A DNA stretch of 64,000 nucleotides, taken from the NCBI RefSeq assembly GCF_001678945.1, contig NZ_CP015124.1:2394001-2458000 (forward strand), read 5' to 3'. The translations under genes and the position numbers were made by a program. Below are positions 8,408 to 17,395 of this stretch, piece after piece. Position 1 is the first letter of the stretch. Each line of letters begins with the position of its first letter. Below the pieces are notes generated by a model. It was not told the origin of the DNA and ran no database searches. It was given only the letters and a program-made list of their open reading frames with translations. Source of the DNA: Phaeobacter gallaeciensis (GTDB lineage: Bacteria > Pseudomonadota > Alphaproteobacteria > Rhodobacterales > Rhodobacteraceae).

Positions 8408-8863
8408 ATGGACCTTATTGCTGATATCCTGCTTGCAGCCGGAGCTCTTGGAGCTGGTTTCTATTGTCTGGTGCTGTCGCGCCGGTTGAAACGGTTCAAC
8501 GATCTGGAAAAAGGCGTCGGCGGTGCCGTCGCGGTTCTTTCGGCGCAGGTGGATGACCTGAACAAATCTCTCGTATCGGCCCAGAAGGTGTCGGATGGCT
8601 CCAGCAAGGCGTTGGAACAGCTCACCGGACGCGCAGAGACGGTTGCCCAGCGGCTGGAGCTGATGATGGCCTCGATGCATGACATGCCCGAAGCCGCAGC
8701 GCCCGAAGCGCCGCAGCCCACAGCCCAGGGGGCCGAAGAGCACGATGCTCTGGCGGAAGCCTACGGATCGCAGGGTGAGCCGGAAAAACCGGCCGAGGAT
8801 ACGTCCAGCTCCTCCGGCCTGATGTTTGTCCGTCACGCTCGTGGTCAGAATCGGGTGGCGTGA
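8408..8863 (+). CDS. Membrane-anchored coiled-coil protein of the flagellar operon (unknown)
   Basis: I do not recognise a named family. The 151 aa product has one N-terminal membrane helix (DLIADILLAAGALGAGFYCL), a helical middle with heptad-like Leu/Val spacing (VAVLSAQVDDLNKSLVSAQK, TGRAETVAQRLELMMAS) and an acidic Pro/Glu/Ala-rich tail ending in LMFVRHARGQNRVA. It is 9 nt after fliL and its TGA overlaps the ATG of motE (TGATG), so it is almost certainly translated with the stator genes and may be an accessory factor of the motor. Confidence 0.7.
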   Translation: MDLIADILLAAGALGAGFYCLVLSRRLKRFNDLEKGVGGAVAVLSAQVDDLNKSLVSAQKVSDGSSKALEQLTGRAETVAQRLELMMASMHDMPEAAAPEAPQPTAQGAEEHDALAEAYGSQGEPEKPAEDTSSSSGLMFVRHARGQNRVA

Positions 8864-9483
8864 TGAGCGAAAAGAAAAAGAAATCAAAGAAGGGCGCTCG
8901 CGCAAAAAGCGGCACCCTGATGATGATTGCATTGCTGCTGATGGGATCAGCGATTCTTCGCCTCGGTCTCGACGCAGGCCCGGCGATTGCTCGTGAAGTT
9001 GCCAGCCTTCAAAAGGAAGGCAACGAAGATCACGCGGATAAGGGCGAGATGCGCAGCGAATCGATGCCGTCTTCGGCAGAGCTACAGGCGATGCTGGCTG
9101 CGTTCAAGGAGCGCGAAGCGGCTCTTGCAGCCCGCGAGGCTGAAATCGAGGACCGTATGAAGGCGCTGGAGATCGCGGACCAGGCGATCGACACCAAACT
9201 CGCAGCGCTTCAGGATGCCGAGGAGAAGCTGAAATCCACTCTGGCTCTGGCCGATGGTGCGACCGAGGCGGATGTGGCCCGGCTGACCACCGTTTACGAG
9301 CAGATGAAGCCAAAAGAATCGGCTGCACTGTTTGAAGAGATGGATCCGACTTTTGCGGCCGGATTTCTGGCGCGCATGCGTCCCGAGGCAGCAGCTGGCA
9401 TCATGGCCGGTCTGAGCCCCGAAGCGGCCTATACGATCAGCGTTGTGCTGGCCGGAAGAAATGGCGCCGTACCGACGGAATAA
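8863..9483 (+). CDS. motE: MotE-like protein (MgtE-N-like domain)
   Basis: A 206 aa protein with a Lys-rich cytoplasmic start (SEKKKKSKKGARAKSG), one membrane helix (TLMMIALLLMGSAILRLGL), a long coiled coil (ELQAMLAAFKEREAALAARE ... LQDAEEKLKSTLALADG) and a C-terminal helical repeat domain (YEQMKPKESAALFEEMDPTF, FLARMRPEAAAGIMAGLSPE) of the MgtE intracellular N-domain type. Rhizobial MotE has this design and acts as a periplasmic chaperone of a motor protein, so the name is by analogy. The start at 8863 overlaps the previous stop. motA follows after a hairpin. Confidence 0.78.
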   Translation: MSEKKKKSKKGARAKSGTLMMIALLLMGSAILRLGLDAGPAIAREVASLQKEGNEDHADKGEMRSESMPSSAELQAMLAAFKEREAALAAREAEIEDRMKALEIADQAIDTKLAALQDAEEKLKSTLALADGATEADVARLTTVYEQMKPKESAALFEEMDPTFAAGFLARMRPEAAAGIMAGLSPEAAYTISVVLAGRNGAVPTE

Positions 9484-9530
9484 CTTGGGCCGGTCGAACT
9501 TGGCCCAGTTGATTAGTCTTTTTTAATCAG
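9482..9530 (+). terminator. Hairpin between motE and motA
   Basis: The arms AACTTGGGCC and GGCCCAGTT flank a 10 nt loop, and the stem is followed by GATTAGTCTTTTTT. It may end or attenuate transcription after motE, which would make the level of motA separately adjustable. Confidence 0.6.
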
Positions 9531-9574
9531 ACTCACCTAAGCTTCTATAAAGCAACACAATTCGGAGTGAACCT

Positions 9575-10444
9575 GTGATCGGGATTATAGGTATTGTCGT
9601 CATCTTTGCCATGGTTTTTGGCGGGTATCTGATGGCTGGCGGCAAGATGGGCATCATCCTGAAGTCGCTTCCTTTTGAGCTGATGATGATTGGCGGGGCA
9701 GCGGTCGGTGCCTTTCTTATCAGCAATGACATGAGCGGTATCAAACACACGCTCAAGGATGTTGGGAAAGTCTTCAAGGGCCCCAAGTGGAAGCCGGATG
9801 ATTACCGGGATCTGCTGTGCCTGCTCTTTTCCCTGATCCGGATCGCCCGTGCGAACCCGGTCGAGGTGGAGCAGCATATCGAAGACCCCGAGAATTCGTC
9901 GGTGTTTAACAAATACCCTAAAATCGTGGCCGACAAGGAGGTGGTGAACCTGATTTGCGACACCATGCGCTCGGCCTCGATGAACTACGACGACCCGCAT
10001 CAGGTCGAGGAAGTTCTGGAAAAGCGGATGGAAGCCAACCTGCATCACGCAATGCACGGCAGCCACGCGCTTCAGACCATGGCAGACGGCCTGCCGGCCC
10101 TGGGGATTGTTGCGGCGGTTCTGGGTGTGATCAAGACCATGGCCTCGATCGACCAGCCGCCAGAGGTTCTGGGCAAGATGATCGGCGGCGCCCTTGTCGG
10201 TACCTTCCTTGGCGTGTTCCTGGCCTATGGTCTGGTTGGCCCCTTCGCCAGCAAGGTCAAATCGGTGACCGAGGAAGACGCGCATTTCTATCAGCTGATC
10301 CGCGAAGTACTTGTGGCCAACCTGCATAACCACGCGGCAGCAATCTGCATCGAGGTCGGGCGTCAGAATACCCCGTCTCATATCCGCCCCGGTTTTTCGG
10401 AACTGGAAGAAGCTCTCAGATCGGTGAAACAGGACGCAGCATGA
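9575..10444 (+). CDS. motA: Flagellar motor stator protein MotA
   Basis: MotA forms the ion-conducting stator with MotB. The 289 aa product has the four expected membrane segments (IGIIGIVVIFAMVFGGYLMA at the N-terminus; FELMMIGGAAVGAFLIS; two later ones in LPALGIVAAVLGVIKTMASI and VGTFLGVFLAYGLVGPFASK) and the large cytoplasmic loop between the second and third. The GTG start at 9575 follows CGGAG by 6 nt. Its stop overlaps the ATG of the next gene (ATGA). No motB is found nearby; it may lie left of the window. Confidence 0.92.
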   Translation: MIGIIGIVVIFAMVFGGYLMAGGKMGIILKSLPFELMMIGGAAVGAFLISNDMSGIKHTLKDVGKVFKGPKWKPDDYRDLLCLLFSLIRIARANPVEVEQHIEDPENSSVFNKYPKIVADKEVVNLICDTMRSASMNYDDPHQVEEVLEKRMEANLHHAMHGSHALQTMADGLPALGIVAAVLGVIKTMASIDQPPEVLGKMIGGALVGTFLGVFLAYGLVGPFASKVKSVTEEDAHFYQLIREVLVANLHNHAAAICIEVGRQNTPSHIRPGFSELEEALRSVKQDAA

Positions 10445-12972
10445 TTTGGCGCGCACTTGCGATAACTGCCACAGTTTTGGCCAGTCTTCTGGTCTCGGGC
10501 GAAGCCCGGGCCCAGACGATCGTGGCCCGCTCAGGTGAACACGACGGATTTTCCCGGCTGGTTATGCGTCTGCCCAATGGGGCGGACTGGTCTCTGACCC
10601 AAAGTGGGCGAAGTGCGACATTGAACATCGGCGCCCGGGACATTGTTTATGACACGTCCCGCGTCTTCAACCTGATCCCACGGGACCGGTTGCAGGCCAT
10701 CGGACAGGCTGCGCCCGGGCAGCCGTTGCGGATGGATCTGGGCTGCAACTGCGAAATCCGGTCTTACGTGCAACGCGATGGCTATCTCGTGATCGATATC
10801 CGTGATGGCAACGATGAACCAGTCTATTCCACGGCAGGCAGTGGTGCCGCCGTAGGCAATGGTCGGCCCTTCGTGCCCTCCCTTCCTTTGCAAACCGCCG
10901 AGGAGCCGAAAACCGAGCAACCGACATCCGGTTACCGGTTCAATCTGGGACAAAGCGCCATCGCGGATGCCCGCCTGGCGCTGGATCTCGCTGCTGCGGT
11001 GGAACGCAGCGCACCACCCGCGCCAGCAACCAGTACAACTCGTGTGGAGGCGCCCGTCGCCCAGTCCGAAATGCACGCCGCAACGAGCGCCGAACAGTTA
11101 CGTCTGCCTGCGCTATTGCCGTTGGAGCCGCGTGCCGAAGCAAGCAATGTGCCGACGCCGGATCCCGTCAAGGCCAATATGGGCGAGCCGCAGAAGCCGA
11201 TGACGTTGCCGGAAGTGAATCTGCTTCTCGATATGGAAGAATCGGCCCGCGCTGCGACCGTGAACGCCTCTGAACAGCGCCTACTGCGTCAGATTGGCCG
11301 CGCCGCGAACCAGGGTCTTTTGGACATCGCCATCGCAGGTGGGCAGATCGATGCCGGACAGCGGCAGATCAATCCGCTGGACCGGGATGGGCGTCCACTG
11401 GATCCACTGGATAATATCTCCATTACATCCGCAGTCGATCGGGAGGCGGGGCTTCTCGCCCGCGCCCGTGACGAAGAGGATGAATCCGAATTGTGCCTGC
11501 CTGATCATGGTATCGCCGTATACAACTGGGGCAATGACAGCTCCTTTGCCGATCAGGTGGGACCGCTGCGCAGTGCGTTAGTTCGCGAGTTTGACGACGT
11601 TAATCCGGCAGGTGTGCTGGCCTTGGCGAAACTCTACATTTTTTTCGGCTTTGGCGCCGAAGCCAAGGCGATGATCCAAGCCATGCCCGAGGACCGGCTG
11701 ACACCGGAAAACAGAAATATCCTGAATGCTTTGGCGGATCTCGTTGAAGGCGAGACATTGCCGATAAACCATCCGTTTTCCGGACAGCAAATCTGTGACG
11801 GCGACACTACCCTGTGGTCGGTATTGGCGGATGGTGAAATCAAGAAAGGTGCCAATACCGATGCCATTCAGCAGGCGTTTGGGCGTTTGCCTGTACATCT
11901 GCGGGTGCACCTTGGCCCCAAGGTTAGTTCTCTCTTTTCCGAGGCAGAGCAATATCATGTAGCCGGCGCGATCCTGAGGTCGGTGAACCGGACCGGTGTT
12001 GATCACGTGCCGGAATTGAATATGGCGGAGGCCGCGATTGCGGATCTGGAAGGGGACACGGAAAAGGCTGCGGAAAAACTGACCGAAGCTGTTGCGGAAC
12101 GCACAGAGAATACTCCGGTTGCCCTGATTGAGCTGATTGCGCTCAGCTATAAGGAAGGCAAGGCTCTGTCGCCGGACGTGCCGGATGTTGTCGGCTCTTA
12201 TGAGCACGAGAATCGCGACGGCGAACTGGGGTCGGATCTGCGCAAGGCCGAGATCACCGCCCTGGCGCTCACCGGACGTTTTCACGATGCATTCCAAGAG
12301 CTGAAGGAACTCAGCAACCGCGATGGTCCGGCCGCCCGCACGGCCGCTCTGGAACCTTTGATGACTCTTCTCACAGAGCGCGCGGACGACGTAACCTTCC
12401 TTCAGTATGCGCTCGTCTTTGCGATGCAATCCACCGCCAGAGAAGCGGCGCCGGTCGCAGATATCATCGCGCGCCGGTTGCTGGATCTCGGATTTGCAGA
12501 GCAGGCCATGTCCCTGCTGAAGAAACTGGCGCTGGAGCCCGAAAACGAAAAACGCCGCGAGATGCTGGCCGAAGCAGCTCTGGCGTTGAATAAGCCGCAG
12601 CGGGCTCTGGTTGAACTGATGGGGCTGGAGAGCACCGAGGCCAACCGTCTGCGCGCTGAGGCGCTGTGGCGCAATGGTGAATACGGCCGGTCGGGTGAAT
12701 ACATGCAGGTCGCAGAGGACAAGAACGCGGCGGCCCGCGGCTTCTGGCACTCCGAAAACCTGGAAGCGATCCAGTCGTTGGAAGCGGATGAGGGAACTCC
12801 GTTCCGGCAAGTTGCCGACATGACCACAGAAATCGGCGAGACAGCGAAGGATCCCGAAGGTCTGACACCGCTGGCCCATGCCCGTGCACTTGTCGAAAGC
12901 AGCCAGGGCACCCGCGGCGGGATCGAAGATCTGCTGAAACAGCTGAAACCCGCACGCGCTGAAACAGAGTAA
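10441..12972 (+). CDS. Large exported protein of the motor/export operon (unknown)
   Basis: An 843 aa protein of no family I can name with certainty. It has a signal peptide (about residues 1-25, LAITATVLASLLVSGEARAQ), an N-terminal beta-rich domain (VARSGEHDGFSRLVMRLPNG) reminiscent of AMIN-type domains, a Pro/Ala/Thr-rich linker (about residues 140-260), and a long helical C-terminal half rich in Ala/Leu/Glu that looks like degenerate TPR or Sel1-type solenoid (VLALAKLYIFFGFGAEAKAM; VALIELIALSYKEGKALSPD). The ATG overlaps the motA stop, so it is translationally coupled to the stator gene and probably works in the periplasm around the motor. A terminator follows. Confidence 0.75.
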   Translation: MIWRALAITATVLASLLVSGEARAQTIVARSGEHDGFSRLVMRLPNGADWSLTQSGRSATLNIGARDIVYDTSRVFNLIPRDRLQAIGQAAPGQPLRMDLGCNCEIRSYVQRDGYLVIDIRDGNDEPVYSTAGSGAAVGNGRPFVPSLPLQTAEEPKTEQPTSGYRFNLGQSAIADARLALDLAAAVERSAPPAPATSTTRVEAPVAQSEMHAATSAEQLRLPALLPLEPRAEASNVPTPDPVKANMGEPQKPMTLPEVNLLLDMEESARAATVNASEQRLLRQIGRAANQGLLDIAIAGGQIDAGQRQINPLDRDGRPLDPLDNISITSAVDREAGLLARARDEEDESELCLPDHGIAVYNWGNDSSFADQVGPLRSALVREFDDVNPAGVLALAKLYIFFGFGAEAKAMIQAMPEDRLTPENRNILNALADLVEGETLPINHPFSGQQICDGDTTLWSVLADGEIKKGANTDAIQQAFGRLPVHLRVHLGPKVSSLFSEAEQYHVAGAILRSVNRTGVDHVPELNMAEAAIADLEGDTEKAAEKLTEAVAERTENTPVALIELIALSYKEGKALSPDVPDVVGSYEHENRDGELGSDLRKAEITALALTGRFHDAFQELKELSNRDGPAARTAALEPLMTLLTERADDVTFLQYALVFAMQSTAREAAPVADIIARRLLDLGFAEQAMSLLKKLALEPENEKRREMLAEAALALNKPQRALVELMGLESTEANRLRAEALWRNGEYGRSGEYMQVAEDKNAAARGFWHSENLEAIQSLEADEGTPFRQVADMTTEIGETAKDPEGLTPLAHARALVESSQGTRGGIEDLLKQLKPARAETE

Positions 12973-12991
12973 TCGAAGGCTCCTTTAGATC

Positions 12992-13022
12992 ATGGACCGC
13001 TCTCTTTTGAGGGCGGTCTTTG
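12992..13022 (+). terminator. Terminator after the 843 aa gene
   Basis: GACCGC and GGCGGTC arms around TCTCTTTTGA, followed by a short T-rich stretch, lie about 20 nt after the stop codon. It implies that flhA has its own promoter. Confidence 0.65.
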
Positions 13023-13443
13023 CGTTGGGTGATAACGGTTTGTAAACCGTCTTTGCCTAGCTTGAACCGCGGATGAATCCGCAATTGGAACGGGCAGAAT
13101 GCCGGAAAAACAACATAGAATACGCCTGATTGGGCGGCGGCGCTTTGGGCAGCCGTTGCACCTTGAGCAGGTCCCGCCGTCCTTGGGTGATTCTGCTTCA
13201 CTCGACAGGCTGCGCCCCGGCGACACGGCTGTCGCTTTCTCCGCTTTCTCAACGCTTGAACAGGCAGGGGTTGGTCTCCCCCGCACGAACAGCTGCGCGC
13301 TGCGTCCTTCCCGTTCGCTACGCTCTCGGCGCTGGTCCAGGACCGGGCAGCTGCCCTCTGCCGTGCGGTCTTCAACATATTCCCAGCATGCCGTGGCACC
13401 TGCCCGGCCTGCACTGACATCTTTGAAATAGGGGACATTACAG
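13023..13443. other. Spacer upstream of flhA without a convincing gene
   Basis: This 420 nt stretch is open in several frames on both strands, but the translations are Arg/Ser/Pro-rich and look random, so I call no gene. It contains the inverted repeat GGTTTGTAAACC (13037-13048). The promoter of flhA must lie here. Confidence 0.5.
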
Positions 13444-15537
13444 GTGCCCAAAATCACACCTCAACAGCTGTTTAGCCCCACCGTGCTGCTGGCGCTGGCA
13501 TTGATGGCGATCATCGTGATGATGATTCTGCCGATGCCGTCCTGGGTGCTGGACGTTGGTCTTGCTGCCTCCTTTGGTCTGGCGATTCTGATCTTCACCA
13601 TCACGCTGTTCATTGAAAGACCACTGGATTTCTCGTCCTTCCCGACGATCCTGCTGGCCTCTCTGATGTTGCGGCTGTCACTGAACGTCTCCTCCACGAA
13701 ACTCATCATTGGTCAGGGTCACACCGGGACCGATGCGGCTGGTGATGTTATCCAGGGCTTTGCCCAATTCGTGATGGGCGGCAGTGTTTTCCTGGGCCTT
13801 GTGGTCTTTGGGGTGCTGCTAATCGTGAACTTCATGGTCATCACCAAGGGCGCGGCCCGGATGGCCGAGGTGGGCGCCCGTTTCGCACTGGACGGTATGC
13901 CTGGTAAGCAGCTGGCCATCGACAGCGATATGTCCGCTGGTGCCATTGACCATGCCACCGCCCGGGCTCGCCGTGAAAATGACCAGCGCGAAACCACATT
14001 CTTTGGCTCGCTTGATGGTGCATCGAAGTTTGTCAAAGGCGATGCGGTTGCCGGTCTGCTGATCACCCTGCTGAACCTGGTGATGGGTCTGGTGATGGGT
14101 GTTCTGGTGCATGGCATGCCGGTGGGCAGCGCCTTTGAAACCTACGCCATCCTGACCGTCGGCGACGGTCTGGTTTCGCAGATCCCGTCGGTGATCATTT
14201 CCATTGCCGCGGCCCTGCTGCTGGCGCGCGGCGGTGCCACCGGCGCCACCGATATCGCCCTGTTCGAACAGTTCGGCAAACACCCGGCCGCTTTGACCAC
14301 CGTTGCGGTCCTGATGGTTCTCTTCGCGCTGGTGCCCGGTTTGCCGTTCCTGCCCTTCATCGTTGGCGGCGCGGCTCTGGGCTTTGCGGCGTATCGCATT
14401 CAGATGAAAAAACAGAGCGCCGAAGAGGCCGAGGTTGAAGAACAGCTTGAAGAGGCGGCCAATCCGGCGCCGTCCAAGGCGCTTGGTGATATTCTTGACC
14501 TTGACGATCTGCATCTGGAGTTCGCACCGGATCTGGTGAGCATGGTTCTGGATGAGGGCACCGGGCTGGATGCGCGGATTGCCAATATGCGAACCCATAT
14601 CGCCACCAGTTTCGGTCTGATCCTGCCGGAAATCCGGCTGACGGATCAGGCGGATCTTGAGATGGGAACCTATGTGGTGAAGGTTCAGGGTGTGGAACAG
14701 GCCCGTGGCACGCTGCACCCGGATATGGTGCTGGCGTTGATGCCGGACAACCATTCGGCACTGCCGCCCGGTACCGATGTGACAGAACCTGTCTACGGCG
14801 CTCCCGCCCGGTGGATCGGAGCCCAGAATCAGGATGCGGCTGCCGTTGCGGGCGCGACCGTGGTAACGCCGCCCGAAATCCTGGCCACTCACCTGCTTGA
14901 GGTGATCAAACAGAACTTCTCGCGGCTGTTGACCCTGAAATCGCTGCGCCGTCTGCTGAACGAAATGACCGAGCTGTCGGATGCTTTCCGGGCCGAGGCA
15001 AACCGCAAGCTCCTGGATGATCTGGTGCCGGACAAGGTGCCGATGGACACTCTACATTCGGTGCTGCGCCTGCTGCTGGATGAACGCGTGTCGATCCGGA
15101 ATCTGCCGCTGATCCTTGAAGCCATTGCAGAGGCACGGGTGCACACCACCCAGCCCGAACTGATCTGCGAGCACGTGCGTCAGCGCATGGGGTTCCAACT
15201 GGTGGCAGAGATGAAGCGCGAAGATGGTACCATTCCGCTGATCCAACTGGCGCCGGAATGGGAAGACACCTTCTCGACCTATCAGGTGGACATCCAGGGC
15301 GGGGGGATGGATATCGCGCTGCCGCCCGACATGTTCAACCGCTTGGCCGAAGGGTTGAGCGAGCGGCTCAACACGATTACCGAGCAGGGGATTTTTGCTG
15401 CGGTTGTCACATCGACCCGCCGCCGCCGTTATCTGCGCACGATCCTGAAGTCGCGCGGCATTACCAACCCGGTGCTGTCCTTCGAGGAAATCGGGCTGGA
15501 GGCCCGCCCGGCGCTCGTGGGGATGGTGCAAGCATGA
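13444..15537 (+). CDS. flhA: Flagellar export gate protein FlhA
   Basis: FlhA is the nonameric export-gate protein. The 697 aa product has about eight N-terminal membrane segments (residues about 15-310, e.g. ALMAIIVMMILPMPSWVLDV and VFLGLVVFGVLLIVNFMVIT), the conserved cytoplasmic FHIPEP loop (ARMAEVGARFALDGMPGKQL), and the large C-terminal cytoplasmic domain (about 340-697) that docks chaperone-substrate complexes. The start is GTG with GGGGAC 6-7 nt upstream. Its TGA overlaps the ATG of fliR. Confidence 0.96.
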   Translation: MPKITPQQLFSPTVLLALALMAIIVMMILPMPSWVLDVGLAASFGLAILIFTITLFIERPLDFSSFPTILLASLMLRLSLNVSSTKLIIGQGHTGTDAAGDVIQGFAQFVMGGSVFLGLVVFGVLLIVNFMVITKGAARMAEVGARFALDGMPGKQLAIDSDMSAGAIDHATARARRENDQRETTFFGSLDGASKFVKGDAVAGLLITLLNLVMGLVMGVLVHGMPVGSAFETYAILTVGDGLVSQIPSVIISIAAALLLARGGATGATDIALFEQFGKHPAALTTVAVLMVLFALVPGLPFLPFIVGGAALGFAAYRIQMKKQSAEEAEVEEQLEEAANPAPSKALGDILDLDDLHLEFAPDLVSMVLDEGTGLDARIANMRTHIATSFGLILPEIRLTDQADLEMGTYVVKVQGVEQARGTLHPDMVLALMPDNHSALPPGTDVTEPVYGAPARWIGAQNQDAAAVAGATVVTPPEILATHLLEVIKQNFSRLLTLKSLRRLLNEMTELSDAFRAEANRKLLDDLVPDKVPMDTLHSVLRLLLDERVSIRNLPLILEAIAEARVHTTQPELICEHVRQRMGFQLVAEMKREDGTIPLIQLAPEWEDTFSTYQVDIQGGGMDIALPPDMFNRLAEGLSERLNTITEQGIFAAVVTSTRRRRYLRTILKSRGITNPVLSFEEIGLEARPALVGMVQA

Positions 15538-16313
15538 ACCTGCTGGACCTTCCCCCAGGGCTGGTTGCGCTTCTGGGGGCGGGCTTCTGGCACGCGGCCA
15601 TCGTGTTTTTACGGATCTCGGCGATCGTGTCCGTGCTGCCCGCCTTTGGTGAGCAATATGTGTCGATGCGGGTTAAATTGGCGCTATCCATTGCCTTTAC
15701 CGCGATTGTGGCCCCTGCGCTGCCCGCAATCCCCGAGCCCACAAGCGCCTTGCAGTTTGCAGGGTATGCCGCCAGCGAGGCTGTTGTCGGGCTGGCGCTT
15801 GGCGTCGGGATCCGTTTCTTTGTTCACGGTCTCCAGACTGCGGGCACCATCGCCGCGCAAAGTACCTCGCTGTCGCAGGTGTTGGGCGGTATCGGCGCAG
15901 AACCGATGCCGGCCCTTGGCGCTGTTCTTTTGATCTCTGGCCTGGCGCTAGCAGTTATGATGGGCCTGCACGTGCGGGTGGCAGAGTTCATGATCTATTC
16001 CTACGACGCCTTTCCGGCCGGGGTTTTCCCGGCGGCGGGCGGTCTTTCTGAATGGGGCGTCCACCGGGTTGCCAAAAGCTATTACATGGCATTTACCCTT
16101 GCGGCACCTTTCCTGATTACGGCGGTGATCTACAATCTGGCACTTGGCGTCATTAACCGTGCGATGCCACAGCTGATGGTGGCCTTTGTCGGGGCGCCGG
16201 TGATCACCTTTGGCGGCTTGTTTATTTTGATGGTCGGCAGCCCGGTGATCTTGGATGTCTGGGTTCGGGCGTTGATGACGTTCCTTGCCAATCCGGGAGG
16301 CAACATACCATGA
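15534..16313 (+). CDS. fliR: Flagellar export gate protein FliR
   Basis: A 259 aa membrane protein of the FliP-FliQ-FliR export core, with about six hydrophobic segments (e.g. AAIVFLRISAIVSVLPAFGE at the N-terminus; ALGAVLLISGLALAVMMGLH; LMVAFVGAPVITFGGLFILM). The ATG at 15534 overlaps the flhA stop (ATGA) and gives the usual FliR length; a longer open frame reaching upstream is only flhA read out of frame. It overlaps flhB by 4 nt. Confidence 0.94.
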   Translation: MNLLDLPPGLVALLGAGFWHAAIVFLRISAIVSVLPAFGEQYVSMRVKLALSIAFTAIVAPALPAIPEPTSALQFAGYAASEAVVGLALGVGIRFFVHGLQTAGTIAAQSTSLSQVLGGIGAEPMPALGAVLLISGLALAVMMGLHVRVAEFMIYSYDAFPAGVFPAAGGLSEWGVHRVAKSYYMAFTLAAPFLITAVIYNLALGVINRAMPQLMVAFVGAPVITFGGLFILMVGSPVILDVWVRALMTFLANPGGNIP

Positions 16314-17395
16314 GCGGTGGTGACGACGACTCAGATAAGTCATTCGAGCCGACGGCGCAGAAGCTCCAGAAGGCACGGGAAAAAGGCGAGGTTGCCAAAT
16401 CCACCGATCTGTCGGTTGCGGCTGCCTATCTGGGGCTGGTCGTGGCTTTATATGTTTCTGGCAGTGGCATGGTCGAGGGCTTCGGAACGGTGCTGATATC
16501 CCTGTTGGATCAACCCGACCGGCTGGCCCAGCAAATGTTCACCGGCGCCGCAAGCGCCCCCGTCGGCGGGATCTTGATGGCTTTGGTGATACCTATTTTG
16601 CCGATCTTCATTCTGCCCTTTGGTGCGGTGCTGTTGTCGATCCTGGCACAGCGCGCGCTGGTCTTTGCGCCCAGCAAGCTGGAGCCGAAGATGTCAAAGA
16701 TCTCTATCATTTCGAACGCGAAGAACAAATTCGGCCGAGCTGGATTGTTTGAGTTCCTCAAGAGCTTCGTAAAGCTGGTTCTCTATTCGATTTGTCTTGG
16801 TGTCTATCTTAGTTACCGGTTGCCAGAGATGATTGCCTCCTCCGGAACGGGTGCCTTTTCCGTTGTCGCGATGTTGGCGCAGCTGGGAATGGAATTTCTT
16901 ATTATCGCCCTGTTGCTCGCATTGCCGGTCGGTGTCGTGGATGCGGTGTTTCAGCACGCCGAGCACATACGTAAGAACATGATGTCGCGCCAGGAAATCC
17001 AGGATGAAGTGAAGGATTCCGAAGGCGATCCACATGTGAAGGGGCAACGCCGTCAGAAGGGCCAGCAAATCGCCATGGGTCAGATGATGGCTGATGTTCC
17101 CAAGGCCGATGTGGTGATCGTCAACCCGACCCACTATGCGGTTGCGCTGCAGTGGAGCCGGGAAAAAGGCTCTGCCCCGAAATGCGTTGCCAAAGGGGTG
17201 GATGAGGTTGCCGCCGCAATCCGCCGGGTTGCCAACGAACATGCGGTACCGATCCACAGTGATCCGCCCACTGCCCGGGCGTTGCACGCCACCATCGAAA
17301 TCGGTGAGGAAATCATGGAAGAGCACTATGCTCCTGTTGCGGCGGCCATCCGGTTTGCCGAGGCCATGCGCCAGCGGGCGAAAGGAGGGGTCTGA
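16310..17395 (+). CDS. flhB: Flagellar export switch protein FlhB
   Basis: FlhB switches export specificity from rod/hook to filament proteins. The 361 aa product has a charged N-terminus (KSFEPTAQKLQKAREKGEVA), four membrane segments, and the cytoplasmic domain with the self-cleavage motif NPTH at residues 272-275 (VVIVNPTHYAVALQWSR), which is intact. The ATG overlaps the fliR stop and its TGA overlaps the ATG of the following small gene. Its length and motif order are standard. Confidence 0.96.
   Translation: MSGGDDDSDKSFEPTAQKLQKAREKGEVAKSTDLSVAAAYLGLVVALYVSGSGMVEGFGTVLISLLDQPDRLAQQMFTGAASAPVGGILMALVIPILPIFILPFGAVLLSILAQRALVFAPSKLEPKMSKISIISNAKNKFGRAGLFEFLKSFVKLVLYSICLGVYLSYRLPEMIASSGTGAFSVVAMLAQLGMEFLIIALLLALPVGVVDAVFQHAEHIRKNMMSRQEIQDEVKDSEGDPHVKGQRRQKGQQIAMGQMMADVPKADVVIVNPTHYAVALQWSREKGSAPKCVAKGVDEVAAAIRRVANEHAVPIHSDPPTARALHATIEIGEEIMEEHYAPVAAAIRFAEAMRQRAKGGV

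Noticed and set aside
9514-9528. CtrA-like box before motA
   Set aside because: TTAG and TTAA are separated by 6 nt, not 7, and overlap the T run of a hairpin.
13099-13431. Possible 110-codon gene upstream of flhA
   Set aside because: Arg/Ser/Pro-rich random-looking product, no ribosome site, and competing open frames on both strands.
15258-15533. N-terminal extension of fliR
   Set aside because: This part is flhA in another frame; the ATG at 15534 overlapping the flhA stop gives normal FliR.
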